From the NCBI RefSeq assembly GCF_008801405.1, contig NZ_VZPV01000001.1, forward strand, positions 434,001 through 498,000: 64,000 bases of DNA. Reading direction: 5' to 3'. How positions within the stretch are numbered: position 1 is the stretch's first letter; every line of letters starts with the position of its first letter. The stretch is from Ralstonia insidiosa (GTDB lineage Bacteria > Pseudomonadota > Gammaproteobacteria > Burkholderiales > Burkholderiaceae). The position numbers and the translations under genes were made by a program. Positions 46,400 to 54,421 of the stretch are shown here, in pieces. The notes beneath the pieces are model-generated. The model ran no database searches. It worked only from the letters and a program-made list of their open reading frames with translations, and was not told where the DNA came from.

Positions 46400-46437
46400 T
46401 TGATTCAATTGTTTCGTAAACTACTAAGTTGAAACAA
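46400..46437. promoter_or_regulatory. Candidate RpiR operator
   Basis: TTGTTTC (46409-46415) and GAAACAA (46431-46437) are a perfect inverted repeat; the half-sites start 22 bp apart (two helical turns). The palindrome TTGATTCAA (46400-46408) is adjacent. The region is A/T-rich and lies 24-52 nt upstream of the rpiR start. Confidence 0.5.
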
Positions 46438-46481
46438 ATGAGTCAATGCCGAAATCACTCCAGCGTGGCCCAGAAAGCAAA

Positions 46482-46512
46482 ACGGCCGCATCCAGGAAGG
46501 TGCGGCCGTGGC
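46482..46512 (-). terminator. Second hairpin behind the 46568-46873 gene
   Basis: ACGGCCGCA (46482-46490) with TGCGGCCGT (46501-46509), followed on the minus strand by TTTTGCTTTC. It backs up the stronger terminator next to it. Confidence 0.5.
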
Positions 46513-46515
46513 GGG

Positions 46516-46546
46516 CAAACAAAAACGGAGGCCGAAGCCTCCGTCT
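46516..46546 (-). terminator. Intrinsic terminator after the small membrane-protein gene
   Basis: ACGGAGGC-CGAA-GCCTCCGT (46525-46544); on the minus strand the stem is followed by TTTTTGTTTG, about 20 nt after the stop codon. Confidence 0.85.
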
Positions 46547-46567
46547 AGGGTGTGATGCGCGGGATGC

Positions 46568-46873
46568 TCAGGCGGTCGGAGCGTCCAGCTGCTCCATGCG
46601 GAACTGGAAGAACCCTGCAGCAATGAGACCCAGCAGGCTCACCGCCATGAACGAACAGGCCAGGGTCATGACCGCCGCCAGCGGGGTCACGCCGTTCACG
46701 ATCGGCGTGTGCATCAGGGCCGACAGATTGCCGCCCACCCACATGGTCGCGATCAGCGCCATCAGGCACGTCAGCGCTGCGGCATTGCGCAACCACGTCA
46801 ACCGCGTCTTGCGGCTGATGCCGTCGAAAGCGTGGAAATGGAAGTGGTGGTGACCGGTGCCAACGAGTGCCAT
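46568..46873 (-). CDS. Small two-span membrane protein, unknown function
   Basis: 101 residues. The ATG at 46873 has AAGGAGATTCTCC upstream. The N-terminus is His/Phe-rich (GHHHFHFHAFDGISRKTRLT), then two hydrophobic spans (AALTCLMALIATMWVGGN; PLAAVMTLACSFMAVSLLGL). I do not recognise the family. The His-rich cytosolic or periplasmic stretch might bind metal. It is monocistronic, with strong ribosome binding site and terminator. Confidence 0.7.
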   Translation of the reverse strand: MALVGTGHHHFHFHAFDGISRKTRLTWLRNAAALTCLMALIATMWVGGNLSALMHTPIVNGVTPLAAVMTLACSFMAVSLLGLIAAGFFQFRMEQLDAPTA

Positions 46874-47088
46874 GGAGAATCTCCTTGTGCTTGCCGTTTG
46901 ATAGCGTTGAGTCACTATACCGAGACCTGCGACAGTTTGGCGCAGTTTGCGGCGCTAGGTATACCCTAAGCTGCGGCGCGTCAAGAGGTTCTGTGGCAAT
47001 TTTTGTGTCTGCGACGTTCCGCCACAGATCGGCGACTGGCGCGGCGCTCCGGCAACTGGAGGGCGTCAGGAAGACGAGGCCGGAAATG

Positions 47089-47117
47089 AAAAAAGACCTC
47101 GCGACGAGGTCTTTTTT
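47089..47117 (-). terminator. Intrinsic terminator of the tRNA-Phe gene
   Basis: Long perfect inverted repeat AAAAAAGACCTCG-CGA-CGAGGTCTTTTTT, 43 nt past the tRNA 3' end; works on either strand. Confidence 0.85.
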
Positions 47118-47159
47118 GTTGCTCCGCAGAATTGATACACCTTGCGGAACGAAGAATTT

Positions 47160-47235
47160 TGGTGGCCTGGGGCGGAATCGAACCACCGACACGCGGATTT
47201 TCAATCCGCTGCTCTACCAACTGAGCTACCGGGCC
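47160..47235 (-). tRNA. tRNA-Phe (anticodon GAA)
   Basis: 76 nt with encoded CCA. Clover-leaf: acceptor GGCCCGG / CCAGGCC, D stem GCTC/GAGC, anticodon stem GCGGA/TCCGC around TTGAAAA (anticodon GAA), variable GTGTC, T arm GGTGG-TTCGATT-CCGCC. The acceptor stem has one C.A mismatch (positions 5 and 68). The rest is canonical. Confidence 0.95.
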
Positions 47236-47249
47236 AGAACAGAAAAGCG

Positions 47250-47279
47250 AGTATGGCAGGGTTTGCCCCCTGTCGTCAA
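47250..47279 (-). promoter_or_regulatory. Promoter of tRNA-Phe
   Basis: On the minus strand TTGACG (47279-47274), an 18-nt spacer and CATACT (47255-47250), 14 nt before the tRNA 5' end. Confidence 0.65.
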
Positions 47280-47302
47280 GCCCTGTTGAAAAAGAGATTG
47301 GA

Positions 47303-48013
47303 TCAGACCGTCGGCTCGCCCTTGTTGCGCGAGAGCTCGACGCCCAATTGCTTGAGCTTGCGGTACAGGTGCGTGCGCTCCAAGCCGGTTTTCTCGGCCA
47401 CACGGGTCATGCTGCCGCCCTCGCGCTGCAGGTGGTATTCGAAGTAGGCGCGCTCGAACAGGTCGCGTGCTTCGCGCAGCGGCATGTCGAACGAGAATTG
47501 CATGCCGCCGCCCTCGACCGTGCGGACCGGTGCGCCGTTGATGTCGGTGCGGTCGATCGTGGCAGGTGCCCCCGCAATGGCCGCATTCGGTGCCGCGCCC
47601 GCGCCTGCAGCCGGTGCTGCAAGCGGTGCCGCTGCGCGCGGCTTCTCCTTGCTGCGGGACAGCCCCTGCTCCACTGCGCTCAGCAGCTTTTGCAGCGCAA
47701 TGGGCTTCTCCAGGAAATTCAGCGCGCCGATCTTGGTTGCTTCCACGGCGGTGTCGATGGTCGCATGGCCCGACATCATGATGACGGGCATGGTCAGCAG
47801 GCCCTGCGATGCCCATTCCTTGAGCAGCGTGACGCCGTCGGTATCCGGCATCCAGATATCGAGCAGGACGAGGTCGGGGGTTCCGTTCGCGCGGTGTTCG
47901 CGCGCGCGCTGCGCGTTCTCGGCGACTTCGACAACGTGCCCTTCGTCTCCGAGAATTTCGGAGAGCAACTCCCGGATACCCATTTCGTCGTCGACAACGA
48001 GGATGGTGGCCAT
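47303..48013 (-). CDS. NtrX-like response regulator without AAA+ domain
   Basis: 236 residues. Residues 1-120 are a receiver domain (ILVVDDEMGIRELLSEILGD, phospho-Asp in LVLLDIWMPDTDG, VIMMSGHATIDTAVEATKIG, Lys in FLEKPI). An Ala/Pro linker follows (about 125-170), then a Fis-type HTH_8 at the C-terminus (MTRVAEKTGLERTHLYRKLK). True NtrX proteins are about 450 residues and carry a central sigma-54-interacting ATPase; that module is absent, giving a RegA/ActR-like layout. It lies 36 nt downstream of the NtrY-like kinase. Confidence 0.9.
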   Translation of the reverse strand: MATILVVDDEMGIRELLSEILGDEGHVVEVAENAQRAREHRANGTPDLVLLDIWMPDTDGVTLLKEWASQGLLTMPVIMMSGHATIDTAVEATKIGALNFLEKPIALQKLLSAVEQGLSRSKEKPRAAAPLAAPAAGAGAAPNAAIAGAPATIDRTDINGAPVRTVEGGGMQFSFDMPLREARDLFERAYFEYHLQREGGSMTRVAEKTGLERTHLYRKLKQLGVELSRNKGEPTV

Positions 48014-48049
48014 GCTTTTCCTCTATGTGCGGCGGGATTGCCGTCCGCG

Positions 48050-50497
48050 TCAGGCAAGTTTTACGAACAGTATGGAAACCTGGGCGCCGACGGTGTCGGT
48101 GCCCGTTTGACCCGATTGGCCGTTGCGCAATTCGATGCGCGCCCCGTGCTCGTCCATGATCTTCTTCACCATGGCCAAGCCCAATCCTGTGCCCTTGGCT
48201 TTGGTCGTGACGTACGGCTCGAAGGCGCGGTTTAGGATGCGGGATGAAAATCCGCCGCCGTTGTCCGCGATCGCAAGCCGCACGGCCTGCCGCCGCGCGC
48301 CCGAGGCGTCGTCGTATTCTACCGTGTCAGTTTGCAACATGACATGTGCGGCAGGTCTTCCGGCGCTTTCGTTCTCGGCCACGGCGTCCTGCGCGTTCTG
48401 CAGCAGGTTGTGGATGACCTGGCGCAGCTGGGTCGGGTCGCCCTTGATCAACGGCAATCCCTCGCCCAACTTGACCTCGATGACGGGGTGATCGTGCTGG
48501 CTAGGGTGATCGATGCCGTACAGGTGCAGCACCTCAGAGGCGAGCGCGTTGAGGTCCAGTTCCTGTAGTACAGCGGGCGGTGTGCGCGCGTAGTCGCGGA
48601 AGTCGTCCACCATGCGCTTCATCGCCGCGACCTGGTTGACGATGGTGGTGGCGCCACGGCGCAGCACCTCCGCATCGGCGTCGGACAGCTTGGGCGAGAG
48701 CTTCATCTCCAGGCGCTCGGCCGACAGCTGGATGGGCGTGAGCGGGTTCTTGATTTCGTGCGCGAGACGGCGCGCGACTTCACCCCATGCCACCGAACGC
48801 TGCGCCGAGATCACGTCGGAGATGTCGTCGAACACCACCACGTAACCGCGCTCCGTGCCGTGCGCACCCACTGACGGCCCCGGCAGGCGCGTGCCGCGCA
48901 CCAGCAGCGTGAGTGGCTCGTCTTCGTCTTCGAGCGGAATCTCCACTTGCTTCTGCCAGTGTGCCGCGGCGCCGCCGGCTGCGGCACTGGCGTCTTGCTC
49001 GGCGAAAGCCTGCTCGACCACTTGGTCAAAGGCCGACAGCGGCACGATGCTGGCCAGCCCCTGCCCGACCCACGCGCCGAATGGCTGCTTGAAGATGCGC
49101 TCGGCACCCGGGTTGGCAGTCAGCAGGACAAAGCGATGGTCGAACACGAAGACGCCTGCGGTCAGGTTGGTCAGCACGCTTTCAAGATAGGCTTTCGATT
49201 GCTCGAGTGCTGCACGGTTCTGCTCAACGGCGCGGCGCGCGTCGGCAAGCTGGCGCGTCATCTGGCTGAACTGCTGCGTCAATACGCCGAGCTCGTCGCG
49301 CGTGTGCAGTTCACGTTTGGGAGAGAGATCGCCCTCGGCCACCTCGCGCGTGCCCTGCAGCAGCATCAGCAGTGGTCGTGCGAGTTGCGCGCCCAGCAGC
49401 AGCGCCAGCATCACTGCAATGAACACGGCGAGGAACAGCGTGAGCGTGAGCGTGCCGATGTACATCTTGCGCAGGCCGGTGCGGCCGAGCGCTTTCTCCT
49501 GGTATTCCTGATACGCACGCTGAACCGCATCCGCATTACGGGCGAGCGCCTGCGGCACCGGCTGTATGAGCTGCAGGAAGCGCTCTTCGCGGCCGGTTTC
49601 GCCCGTCAGGCCAAAGCCGCGTGAGACGCCCCCGTTGCCGTCTTCCGAGCGGCGGTCGGCCAGCAGGCCGGTGCCGGCCCACTTGCGCGCCGGCGAACTG
49701 GATCCGAGCGTGGGCTCCTCGCGCGAGGTCGTGCCCAGTGCCACCACCACGCGCAATTGATAGAGATCGTTGTGACGGTTGTTGCTGCGCGTGGAGGGCG
49801 TGGGGCCGGTGTCGCCTTCGCTGTCGCTGCCGCCTTCGAGGCTGGCGTAGCCGCCGGGTGCGCGCGCCTGTTCGAGGATGGCTTGGTCGGGCAGGCTCGG
49901 CACGAGCGTGTCGTAGGTGCTCGATGCGGTGGCGACCACGCGGCCGTTGGCGGTGAAGATGGTCGCTTCCTGCACGCCAAACTGTTCGCGCAGGCGGTTG
50001 AGTGTGATGGCTGTGGCCGAGGCCGAGCCGTCGCCCACCTGTTCGGCAATCAGGCGGCCCTTGTTCTGTAGGTCGGCCAGCGACGCATCCATGGTCGTGC
50101 GGCCGAGGTTCAGCCCCGCCTCCAGCGCCGATTCGACCTTCACGTCGAACCATGACTCGATGCTGCGCGAGACGAACTGCAGCGACACCAAGTAGATCAG
50201 CACGCCCGGCAGCACGCCCACCACGCCGAAGAACACGGCGAGCTTGGTCATCAGCCGCGTGCCGAACTTGCCGCGCCGCGCGCGCAGCGCCAACGCCAGC
50301 ATCAACCCGCCGATGATCACCACCAGCAGCACGCCAATGACGAGGTTGACCTTGTAGAGCAGCGTGAAATACCGGTCGAAGAATTCGGTGTTGGCCGAAG
50401 CTGCTGCCAGCAGCCCCACCAGTACGATCGCCAGAAAGACGATGGTGCCCGCCACCACCTGATACAGCAGGCGCTTGTAACTGCGGTCGAAGATCAT
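48050..50497 (-). CDS. NtrY-like membrane sensor histidine kinase
   Basis: 815 residues. The ATG at 50497 overlaps the stop of the DUF4390 gene by four bases. N-terminus: three hydrophobic spans (VVAGTIVFLAIVLVGLLAAA, VNLVIGVLLVVIIGGLMLAL, LAVFFGVVGVLPGVLIYLVS), a large extracytoplasmic region (about 125-365), another span, HAMP (LARPLLMLLQGTREVAEGDL), PAS (about 450-560), HisKA with phospho-His in RRLAHEIKNPLTPIQLSAER, and HATPase_c (HNLLQNAQDAVAENE, GTGLGLAMVKKIM). This is the NtrY order. It pairs with the regulator downstream. Confidence 0.93.
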   Translation of the reverse strand: MIFDRSYKRLLYQVVAGTIVFLAIVLVGLLAAASANTEFFDRYFTLLYKVNLVIGVLLVVIIGGLMLALALRARRGKFGTRLMTKLAVFFGVVGVLPGVLIYLVSLQFVSRSIESWFDVKVESALEAGLNLGRTTMDASLADLQNKGRLIAEQVGDGSASATAITLNRLREQFGVQEATIFTANGRVVATASSTYDTLVPSLPDQAILEQARAPGGYASLEGGSDSEGDTGPTPSTRSNNRHNDLYQLRVVVALGTTSREEPTLGSSSPARKWAGTGLLADRRSEDGNGGVSRGFGLTGETGREERFLQLIQPVPQALARNADAVQRAYQEYQEKALGRTGLRKMYIGTLTLTLFLAVFIAVMLALLLGAQLARPLLMLLQGTREVAEGDLSPKRELHTRDELGVLTQQFSQMTRQLADARRAVEQNRAALEQSKAYLESVLTNLTAGVFVFDHRFVLLTANPGAERIFKQPFGAWVGQGLASIVPLSAFDQVVEQAFAEQDASAAAGGAAAHWQKQVEIPLEDEDEPLTLLVRGTRLPGPSVGAHGTERGYVVVFDDISDVISAQRSVAWGEVARRLAHEIKNPLTPIQLSAERLEMKLSPKLSDADAEVLRRGATTIVNQVAAMKRMVDDFRDYARTPPAVLQELDLNALASEVLHLYGIDHPSQHDHPVIEVKLGEGLPLIKGDPTQLRQVIHNLLQNAQDAVAENESAGRPAAHVMLQTDTVEYDDASGARRQAVRLAIADNGGGFSSRILNRAFEPYVTTKAKGTGLGLAMVKKIMDEHGARIELRNGQSGQTGTDTVGAQVSILFVKLA

Positions 50498-51210
50498 TTG
50501 GCGGGCGCCAGCAACGAACCTGCGTTGCCGGGTCCGGCGCTCATGCCCCAGCCCGGATTGGGCGACAGGCCCGGCGCAGGCGTTGACGAGGCGGGTGCGC
50601 TGGCCGCGGGTGCTGAGACCGACGGTGCAGGCTGTGGTGCCGACGGGGGCGATGCAGGTTCGCTCGGCACCAGGAAGCCGAACTGCTTCCATTCGGAAGC
50701 GAGGTTCCAGTCGCGCGTATTGACGGCGTTGATCTGGAACGGCTTGGGCAACTGCGTCACGTCCAGGCGCATGCGGACTTGGGCCTGTACGGTCTCACCG
50801 GTCTTGACGGCGCCACGTTCGAATACACGCCAGCCGCGCACGTGCTGCATGAAGTCGACCGCGTCTTTCAGGCGCGAGAACGGCACTTGCAGGCCACCGG
50901 TCGATACCCGGTACTGGCGCGTCAGCGGATGGTAGGACAGGCGCACCACGCGCGTGGCACTGACGGCATGGTCATCGAACCAGTACCAGCGCGGGCGGAT
51001 CAGCTCGAACTCGACAAGAAAATACAGCGCGATGCCTTTGTTGACCGCATCTTCGAGGTTGCTGGGCAGATCGAAGTCGAAATCGGCGGTGAGGTTCCAG
51101 CCGCCGTCGGCGTATTCCAGCTGGGCGCGGTTGACTTCGATGGTTTGTGCGGACGGCGCTGTCGGCCACAACAGGCACAGCATGCCCAATACGACAAGCC
51201 GGTGCAGCAT
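50494..51210 (-). CDS. DUF4390 exported protein
   Basis: 238 residues. The ATG at 51210 gives a clean signal peptide (HRLVVLGMLCLLWPTAPSAQ); a GTG at 51264 would give a longer N-terminus and tighter operon spacing to rsmB. The mature part is a DUF4390 domain (VNRAQLEYADGGWNLTADFD, SRLKDAVDFMQHVRGWRVFE), with a Pro/Ala/Ser-rich C-terminal tail. Function unknown, but its place between rsmB and NtrYX-like genes suggests a role in sensing or the envelope. It overlaps the kinase start by four bases. Confidence 0.85.
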   Translation of the reverse strand: MLHRLVVLGMLCLLWPTAPSAQTIEVNRAQLEYADGGWNLTADFDFDLPSNLEDAVNKGIALYFLVEFELIRPRWYWFDDHAVSATRVVRLSYHPLTRQYRVSTGGLQVPFSRLKDAVDFMQHVRGWRVFERGAVKTGETVQAQVRMRLDVTQLPKPFQINAVNTRDWNLASEWKQFGFLVPSEPASPPSAPQPAPSVSAPAASAPASSTPAPGLSPNPGWGMSAGPGNAGSLLAPAK

Positions 51211-51277
51211 CTGCCGGAATCGGGCGGGCAGCAGCTGGAGCGATGGGCGGAGGAAGACAGTCACAACGGTCGTCGCA

Positions 51278-52621
51278 TCAGGGCCGTTTCTGGAACACCG
51301 CGTAAAAGAAGCCGTCGTGGTCGAGCGGCAGTGGCGAGACACCCGGGATGAAACCGCCGGTCGGTGCCGCGTCGGGCGCGACGGGCAACAACGCGGGCAG
51401 CAACTGGCCGGGCGCGTGCAATCGTATCGCATCTTCGAGATGGCTTTCAAACCATCGGGCCTGCGCTTCACCTTCCGTCGGGAAAATCGAACACGTGACA
51501 TAAACCAACTTGCCACCGGGCGCGAGGCATGCCCAGAGGGCGCGCACGATGTCGCGCTGCAAGGCGGCCAGTGCCTTGAGATCGGCCGGGCGGCGCAGCC
51601 AGCGGATGTCCGGGTGGCGCCGCACGATACCAGCGGCCGAGCACGGTACGTCGGCGAGGATGCGGTCGAACGGGCGGCCGTCCCACCAAGTGCCGGGCTG
51701 GGCGGCGTCGCCCACGCAAACGGTGGCGGTTTGGGATAGGCGTGCGAGATTCTCGTTGATGCGCACCGCGCGTGCGGCGTCGGATTCGAGCGCTGTCACG
51801 TCCAGGTCGTCAGCCAGTTCCAGCAGATGGCCGGTCTTGCCACCGGGCGCGGCACAGGCGTCCAGCACACGCTGGCCCGGTGCCACGTCGAGCAGGGTTG
51901 CAGCCAGTTGCGCGCCGGCGTCCTGCACGGAGACGTCCCCTTCGGCAAAGCCGGGGAGTTCGGCGACCGGTACGGCGCGCGCGAGGCGCACGGCCTGCTC
52001 GCCGATGCGTTCGGCGTCGATGCCGGCCTCGGCCAGTCGAGCAAGGTAGTCATCCACGGCAACACGACGCGGGTTCACGCGCAACACCATCGGCGGGCGG
52101 CGGTTGCCGGCGGCCAGGATGCCTTGCCAAGTGTCGGGATAGGCGCTGCGCACGGCGTCGATCCACCATTGCGGATAGTTGGTGGTGGCCACCGGGTCAG
52201 CCTGCATGGCGGCGACGAGTTCACCTTGTTCGCGCAGGAAACGCCGTAGCACGCCATTGATCATGCCCTTGCCGTGCGCGAGCTTCGGGTCGGCCGAGGC
52301 GGCCCGCACGGTCTGGTCAACCACAGTGAACGGCGTGTACGGCGGCGGCGCATCCAGCAATTGCGCCAGCGCGACGCACAGCAGGTTTGCAGCGCTTTCG
52401 GCGGGCGTGCGCGGGATCAGCGTGCGGATCAGCCAGTCCGTGCTGCCGAGCCAGCGTGTCGCACGGTAGGCGAGATCCTGCACGGCGCCGCGCACCGGAG
52501 CCGGCTGGCCCTGGCAGGCGGCTTCAATGGCCTGGGGCAATGCCGTGCCCTGCCGCAGCTTGCCCAGTACAACGGCGGCAAGCGATAAGGCATGGGCGAG
52601 AGAATCGGGCGGCAGGCGCAT
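51278..52621 (-). CDS. rsmB: 16S rRNA (cytosine-967-C5)-methyltransferase RsmB
   Basis: 447 residues. N-terminal NusB-like RNA-binding domain (about 1-140), then a SAM-dependent methyltransferase: VLDACAAPGGKTGHLLELAD (SAM site), ILADVPCSAAGIVRRHPDIR with the motif IV Pro-Cys, and KLVYVTCSIFPTEGEAQARW with the catalytic TCS Cys. Methylates C967 in helix 31 of 16S rRNA. It begins the run rsmB, DUF4390, kinase and regulator on the minus strand. Confidence 0.96.
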   Translation of the reverse strand: MRLPPDSLAHALSLAAVVLGKLRQGTALPQAIEAACQGQPAPVRGAVQDLAYRATRWLGSTDWLIRTLIPRTPAESAANLLCVALAQLLDAPPPYTPFTVVDQTVRAASADPKLAHGKGMINGVLRRFLREQGELVAAMQADPVATTNYPQWWIDAVRSAYPDTWQGILAAGNRRPPMVLRVNPRRVAVDDYLARLAEAGIDAERIGEQAVRLARAVPVAELPGFAEGDVSVQDAGAQLAATLLDVAPGQRVLDACAAPGGKTGHLLELADDLDVTALESDAARAVRINENLARLSQTATVCVGDAAQPGTWWDGRPFDRILADVPCSAAGIVRRHPDIRWLRRPADLKALAALQRDIVRALWACLAPGGKLVYVTCSIFPTEGEAQARWFESHLEDAIRLHAPGQLLPALLPVAPDAAPTGGFIPGVSPLPLDHDGFFYAVFQKRP

Positions 52622-52649
52622 TGGAGCAGCAGAAAATCAGACGGGAGAA

Positions 52650-52680
52650 AAGCAACGAGCCCGCGATGGGCGGGCTCGTG
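52650..52680 (-). terminator. Probable terminator after htpX
   Basis: ACGAGCCCG (52655-52663) with CGGGCTCGT (52671-52679), followed on the minus strand by TTGCTTTTCTC. Confidence 0.6.
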
Positions 52681-52725
52681 CGGACGGTGAAAGTATAAAG
52701 GATGCGCCTGATCGGGCCGCCTCTT

Positions 52726-53586
52726 TTACGTCGGATACTGCCCGGTCTGCGCCATCTGCATCAGGCGCGCGATGCGCTCTTCCGTGGCCGGGTGCGTGCT
52801 GAACAGGTTGGCCAGACCGCCGCCATGCAGCGGGTTCATGATCATCATCTGTGCGGTAGCCGGGTGGGCCTCGGCAGCGGCAAACGGGATGCCGGCGGCA
52901 TAGCGGTGGATCTTGTCCAGCGCCGACGCCAATGCTTGCGGGTCGCCGCTGATGGTGGCGCCGCCACGGTCGGCTTCAAATTCGCGCGCGCGGGAAATCG
53001 CCATCTGGATCATCGCCGCTGCCAGCGGGGCGAGAATCGCCACGGCAATCCCGGCGATCGGGTTGGCCGGACGGCCTTCGCTGTCGCGCCCACCGAAGAA
53101 CACCGCAAAGTTGGCCAGCGCCGAGATCGCACCAGCCATGGTGGCCGAGATGGTCGAGATCAGGATGTCGCGGTGCTGCACGTGCGCCAGTTCGTGCGCC
53201 ATCACACCGCGCAGTTCGCGCTCGGAGAGGATGTTGAGGATGCCGGTGGTGGCGGCCACCGCGGCATGCTCCGGGTCGCGGCCGGTGGCGAAGGCGTTGG
53301 GCTGGGCTTCGTCGATCAGGTACACGCGCGGCATCGGCAACTGCGCACGCGTGGCCAGCTCGCGCACCATGCGGTAGAACTGCGGCGCGCTGGTCTCGGT
53401 GACTTCCTGCGCGTTGTACATGCGCAGGACCATCTTGTCGGAGAACCAGTACGAGAAGAAATTCATGCCCAGCGCGAACAGCAGCGCCAGCATCATCCCA
53501 CTGCGTCCGCCGATCATGCCGCCGATGACGATGAACAGCGCGGTGATCGCTGCCATCAGCATGAAGGTCTTGATCCAGTTGAACAT
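52726..53586 (-). CDS. htpX: Membrane zinc metalloprotease HtpX (M48)
   Basis: 286 residues. Two N-terminal membrane spans (FMLMAAITALFIVIGG; MMLALLFALGMNFFSYWF), the zinc site GVMAHELAHVQHRDILIST (HExxH), then two more spans and the third ligand in REFEADRGGATISGDP. HtpX degrades misfolded inner-membrane proteins together with FtsH and is usually heat- or envelope-stress-inducible. A sigma-32-like promoter lies upstream. Monocistronic between rsmB and the LysE gene. Confidence 0.95.
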   Translation of the reverse strand: MFNWIKTFMLMAAITALFIVIGGMIGGRSGMMLALLFALGMNFFSYWFSDKMVLRMYNAQEVTETSAPQFYRMVRELATRAQLPMPRVYLIDEAQPNAFATGRDPEHAAVAATTGILNILSERELRGVMAHELAHVQHRDILISTISATMAGAISALANFAVFFGGRDSEGRPANPIAGIAVAILAPLAAAMIQMAISRAREFEADRGGATISGDPQALASALDKIHRYAAGIPFAAAEAHPATAQMMIMNPLHGGGLANLFSTHPATEERIARLMQMAQTGQYPT

Positions 53587-53652
53587 GGGGGCGTGGCTCC
53601 TGTGGGTCTAGGGTGTCCTGGCAGGGGCGCAGGACGGTTTTTCGAGTCTCTT

Positions 53653-53680
53653 AGATCGCGATAATCGCTGAAAATTCAAG
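53653..53680 (-). promoter_or_regulatory. Sigma-32-like (heat shock) promoter of htpX
   Basis: On the minus strand CTTGAAT (53680-53674), a 13-nt spacer and CGCGATCT (53660-53653), compared with consensus CTTGAAA-N13-15-CCCCATnT. It lies about 60 nt upstream of the htpX ATG. Confidence 0.4.
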
Positions 53681-53719
53681 GATTTGCGCGATATTTTGCC
53701 GCAGATGACGCTTGACGCA

Positions 53720-54379
53720 TCAACGGGTGGTGAACGCCAGCCGCGCACCGAGCCCGATGAAGGCCGTGCCGACCACGCGATCGAGCCAGCGCTTGATACC
53801 CGGTTTGCCCGCCACGCGCCGTGTGACGCTGGCGGCCACCCACGCCACCATGCTGTTCCACACCGTCGACATGGCGATGAACACCACGCCCAGCGCCAGG
53901 AACGCCGCCGCCTTGTGGCTGGCATGCGGATCGACGAACTGCGGGAAAAACGACAGGAAGAACAGCACCACCTTCGGGTTCAGCACATTGGTGAGAAAGC
54001 CCTGCATGAACAGCGCCTTGAGCGGGCGCGGGCGCTTGGCTGCCGCTGCCTGCGCGGAGATCTCGGTGGGGGCGTCGTCGCGTTCGGGCGGCGCCAGCAG
54101 CATGCGCCCGCCCAGGTAGATCAGGTAGGCCGCACCCACCACCTTGATGACCGTGAAGGCCGCGGTGGAGGCCGCCAGTAGCGCCGTCAGCCCGAAGGCC
54201 ACCGCCAGCACGTGCACGCAGCACCCGGCGGACACGCCCAGGGCCGACAGCAGCCCCGCCACACGCCCCTGCGACACACTGCGCCCGACGATGTAGGCCG
54301 TGTCCGGCCCCGGCGTCACATTCAGCAGGAACACCGCCAGCACGAAGAGCGGCAGGTTGATGATGCCCAGCGTGGTCAT
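53720..54379 (-). CDS. LysE-family amino-acid exporter
   Basis: 219 residues with about six membrane spans. The N-terminal LFVLAVFLLNVTPGPDTAYI carries the conserved N-x-T-P-G-P motif of LysE/RhtB exporters. Later spans: FTVIKVVGAAYLIYLGGRML, FLTNVLNPKVVLFFLSFFPQ and FLALGVVFIAMSTVWNSMVA. Exports amino acids or related metabolites; substrate unknown. It lies 42 nt downstream of fmt and is likely cotranscribed. Confidence 0.93.
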   Translation of the reverse strand: MTTLGIINLPLFVLAVFLLNVTPGPDTAYIVGRSVSQGRVAGLLSALGVSAGCCVHVLAVAFGLTALLAASTAAFTVIKVVGAAYLIYLGGRMLLAPPERDDAPTEISAQAAAAKRPRPLKALFMQGFLTNVLNPKVVLFFLSFFPQFVDPHASHKAAAFLALGVVFIAMSTVWNSMVAWVAASVTRRVAGKPGIKRWLDRVVGTAFIGLGARLAFTTR

Positions 54380-54421
54380 GGCGAGGTCCTCTCTCTACGT
54401 AGACAGGGGTGATGCGAAGGC

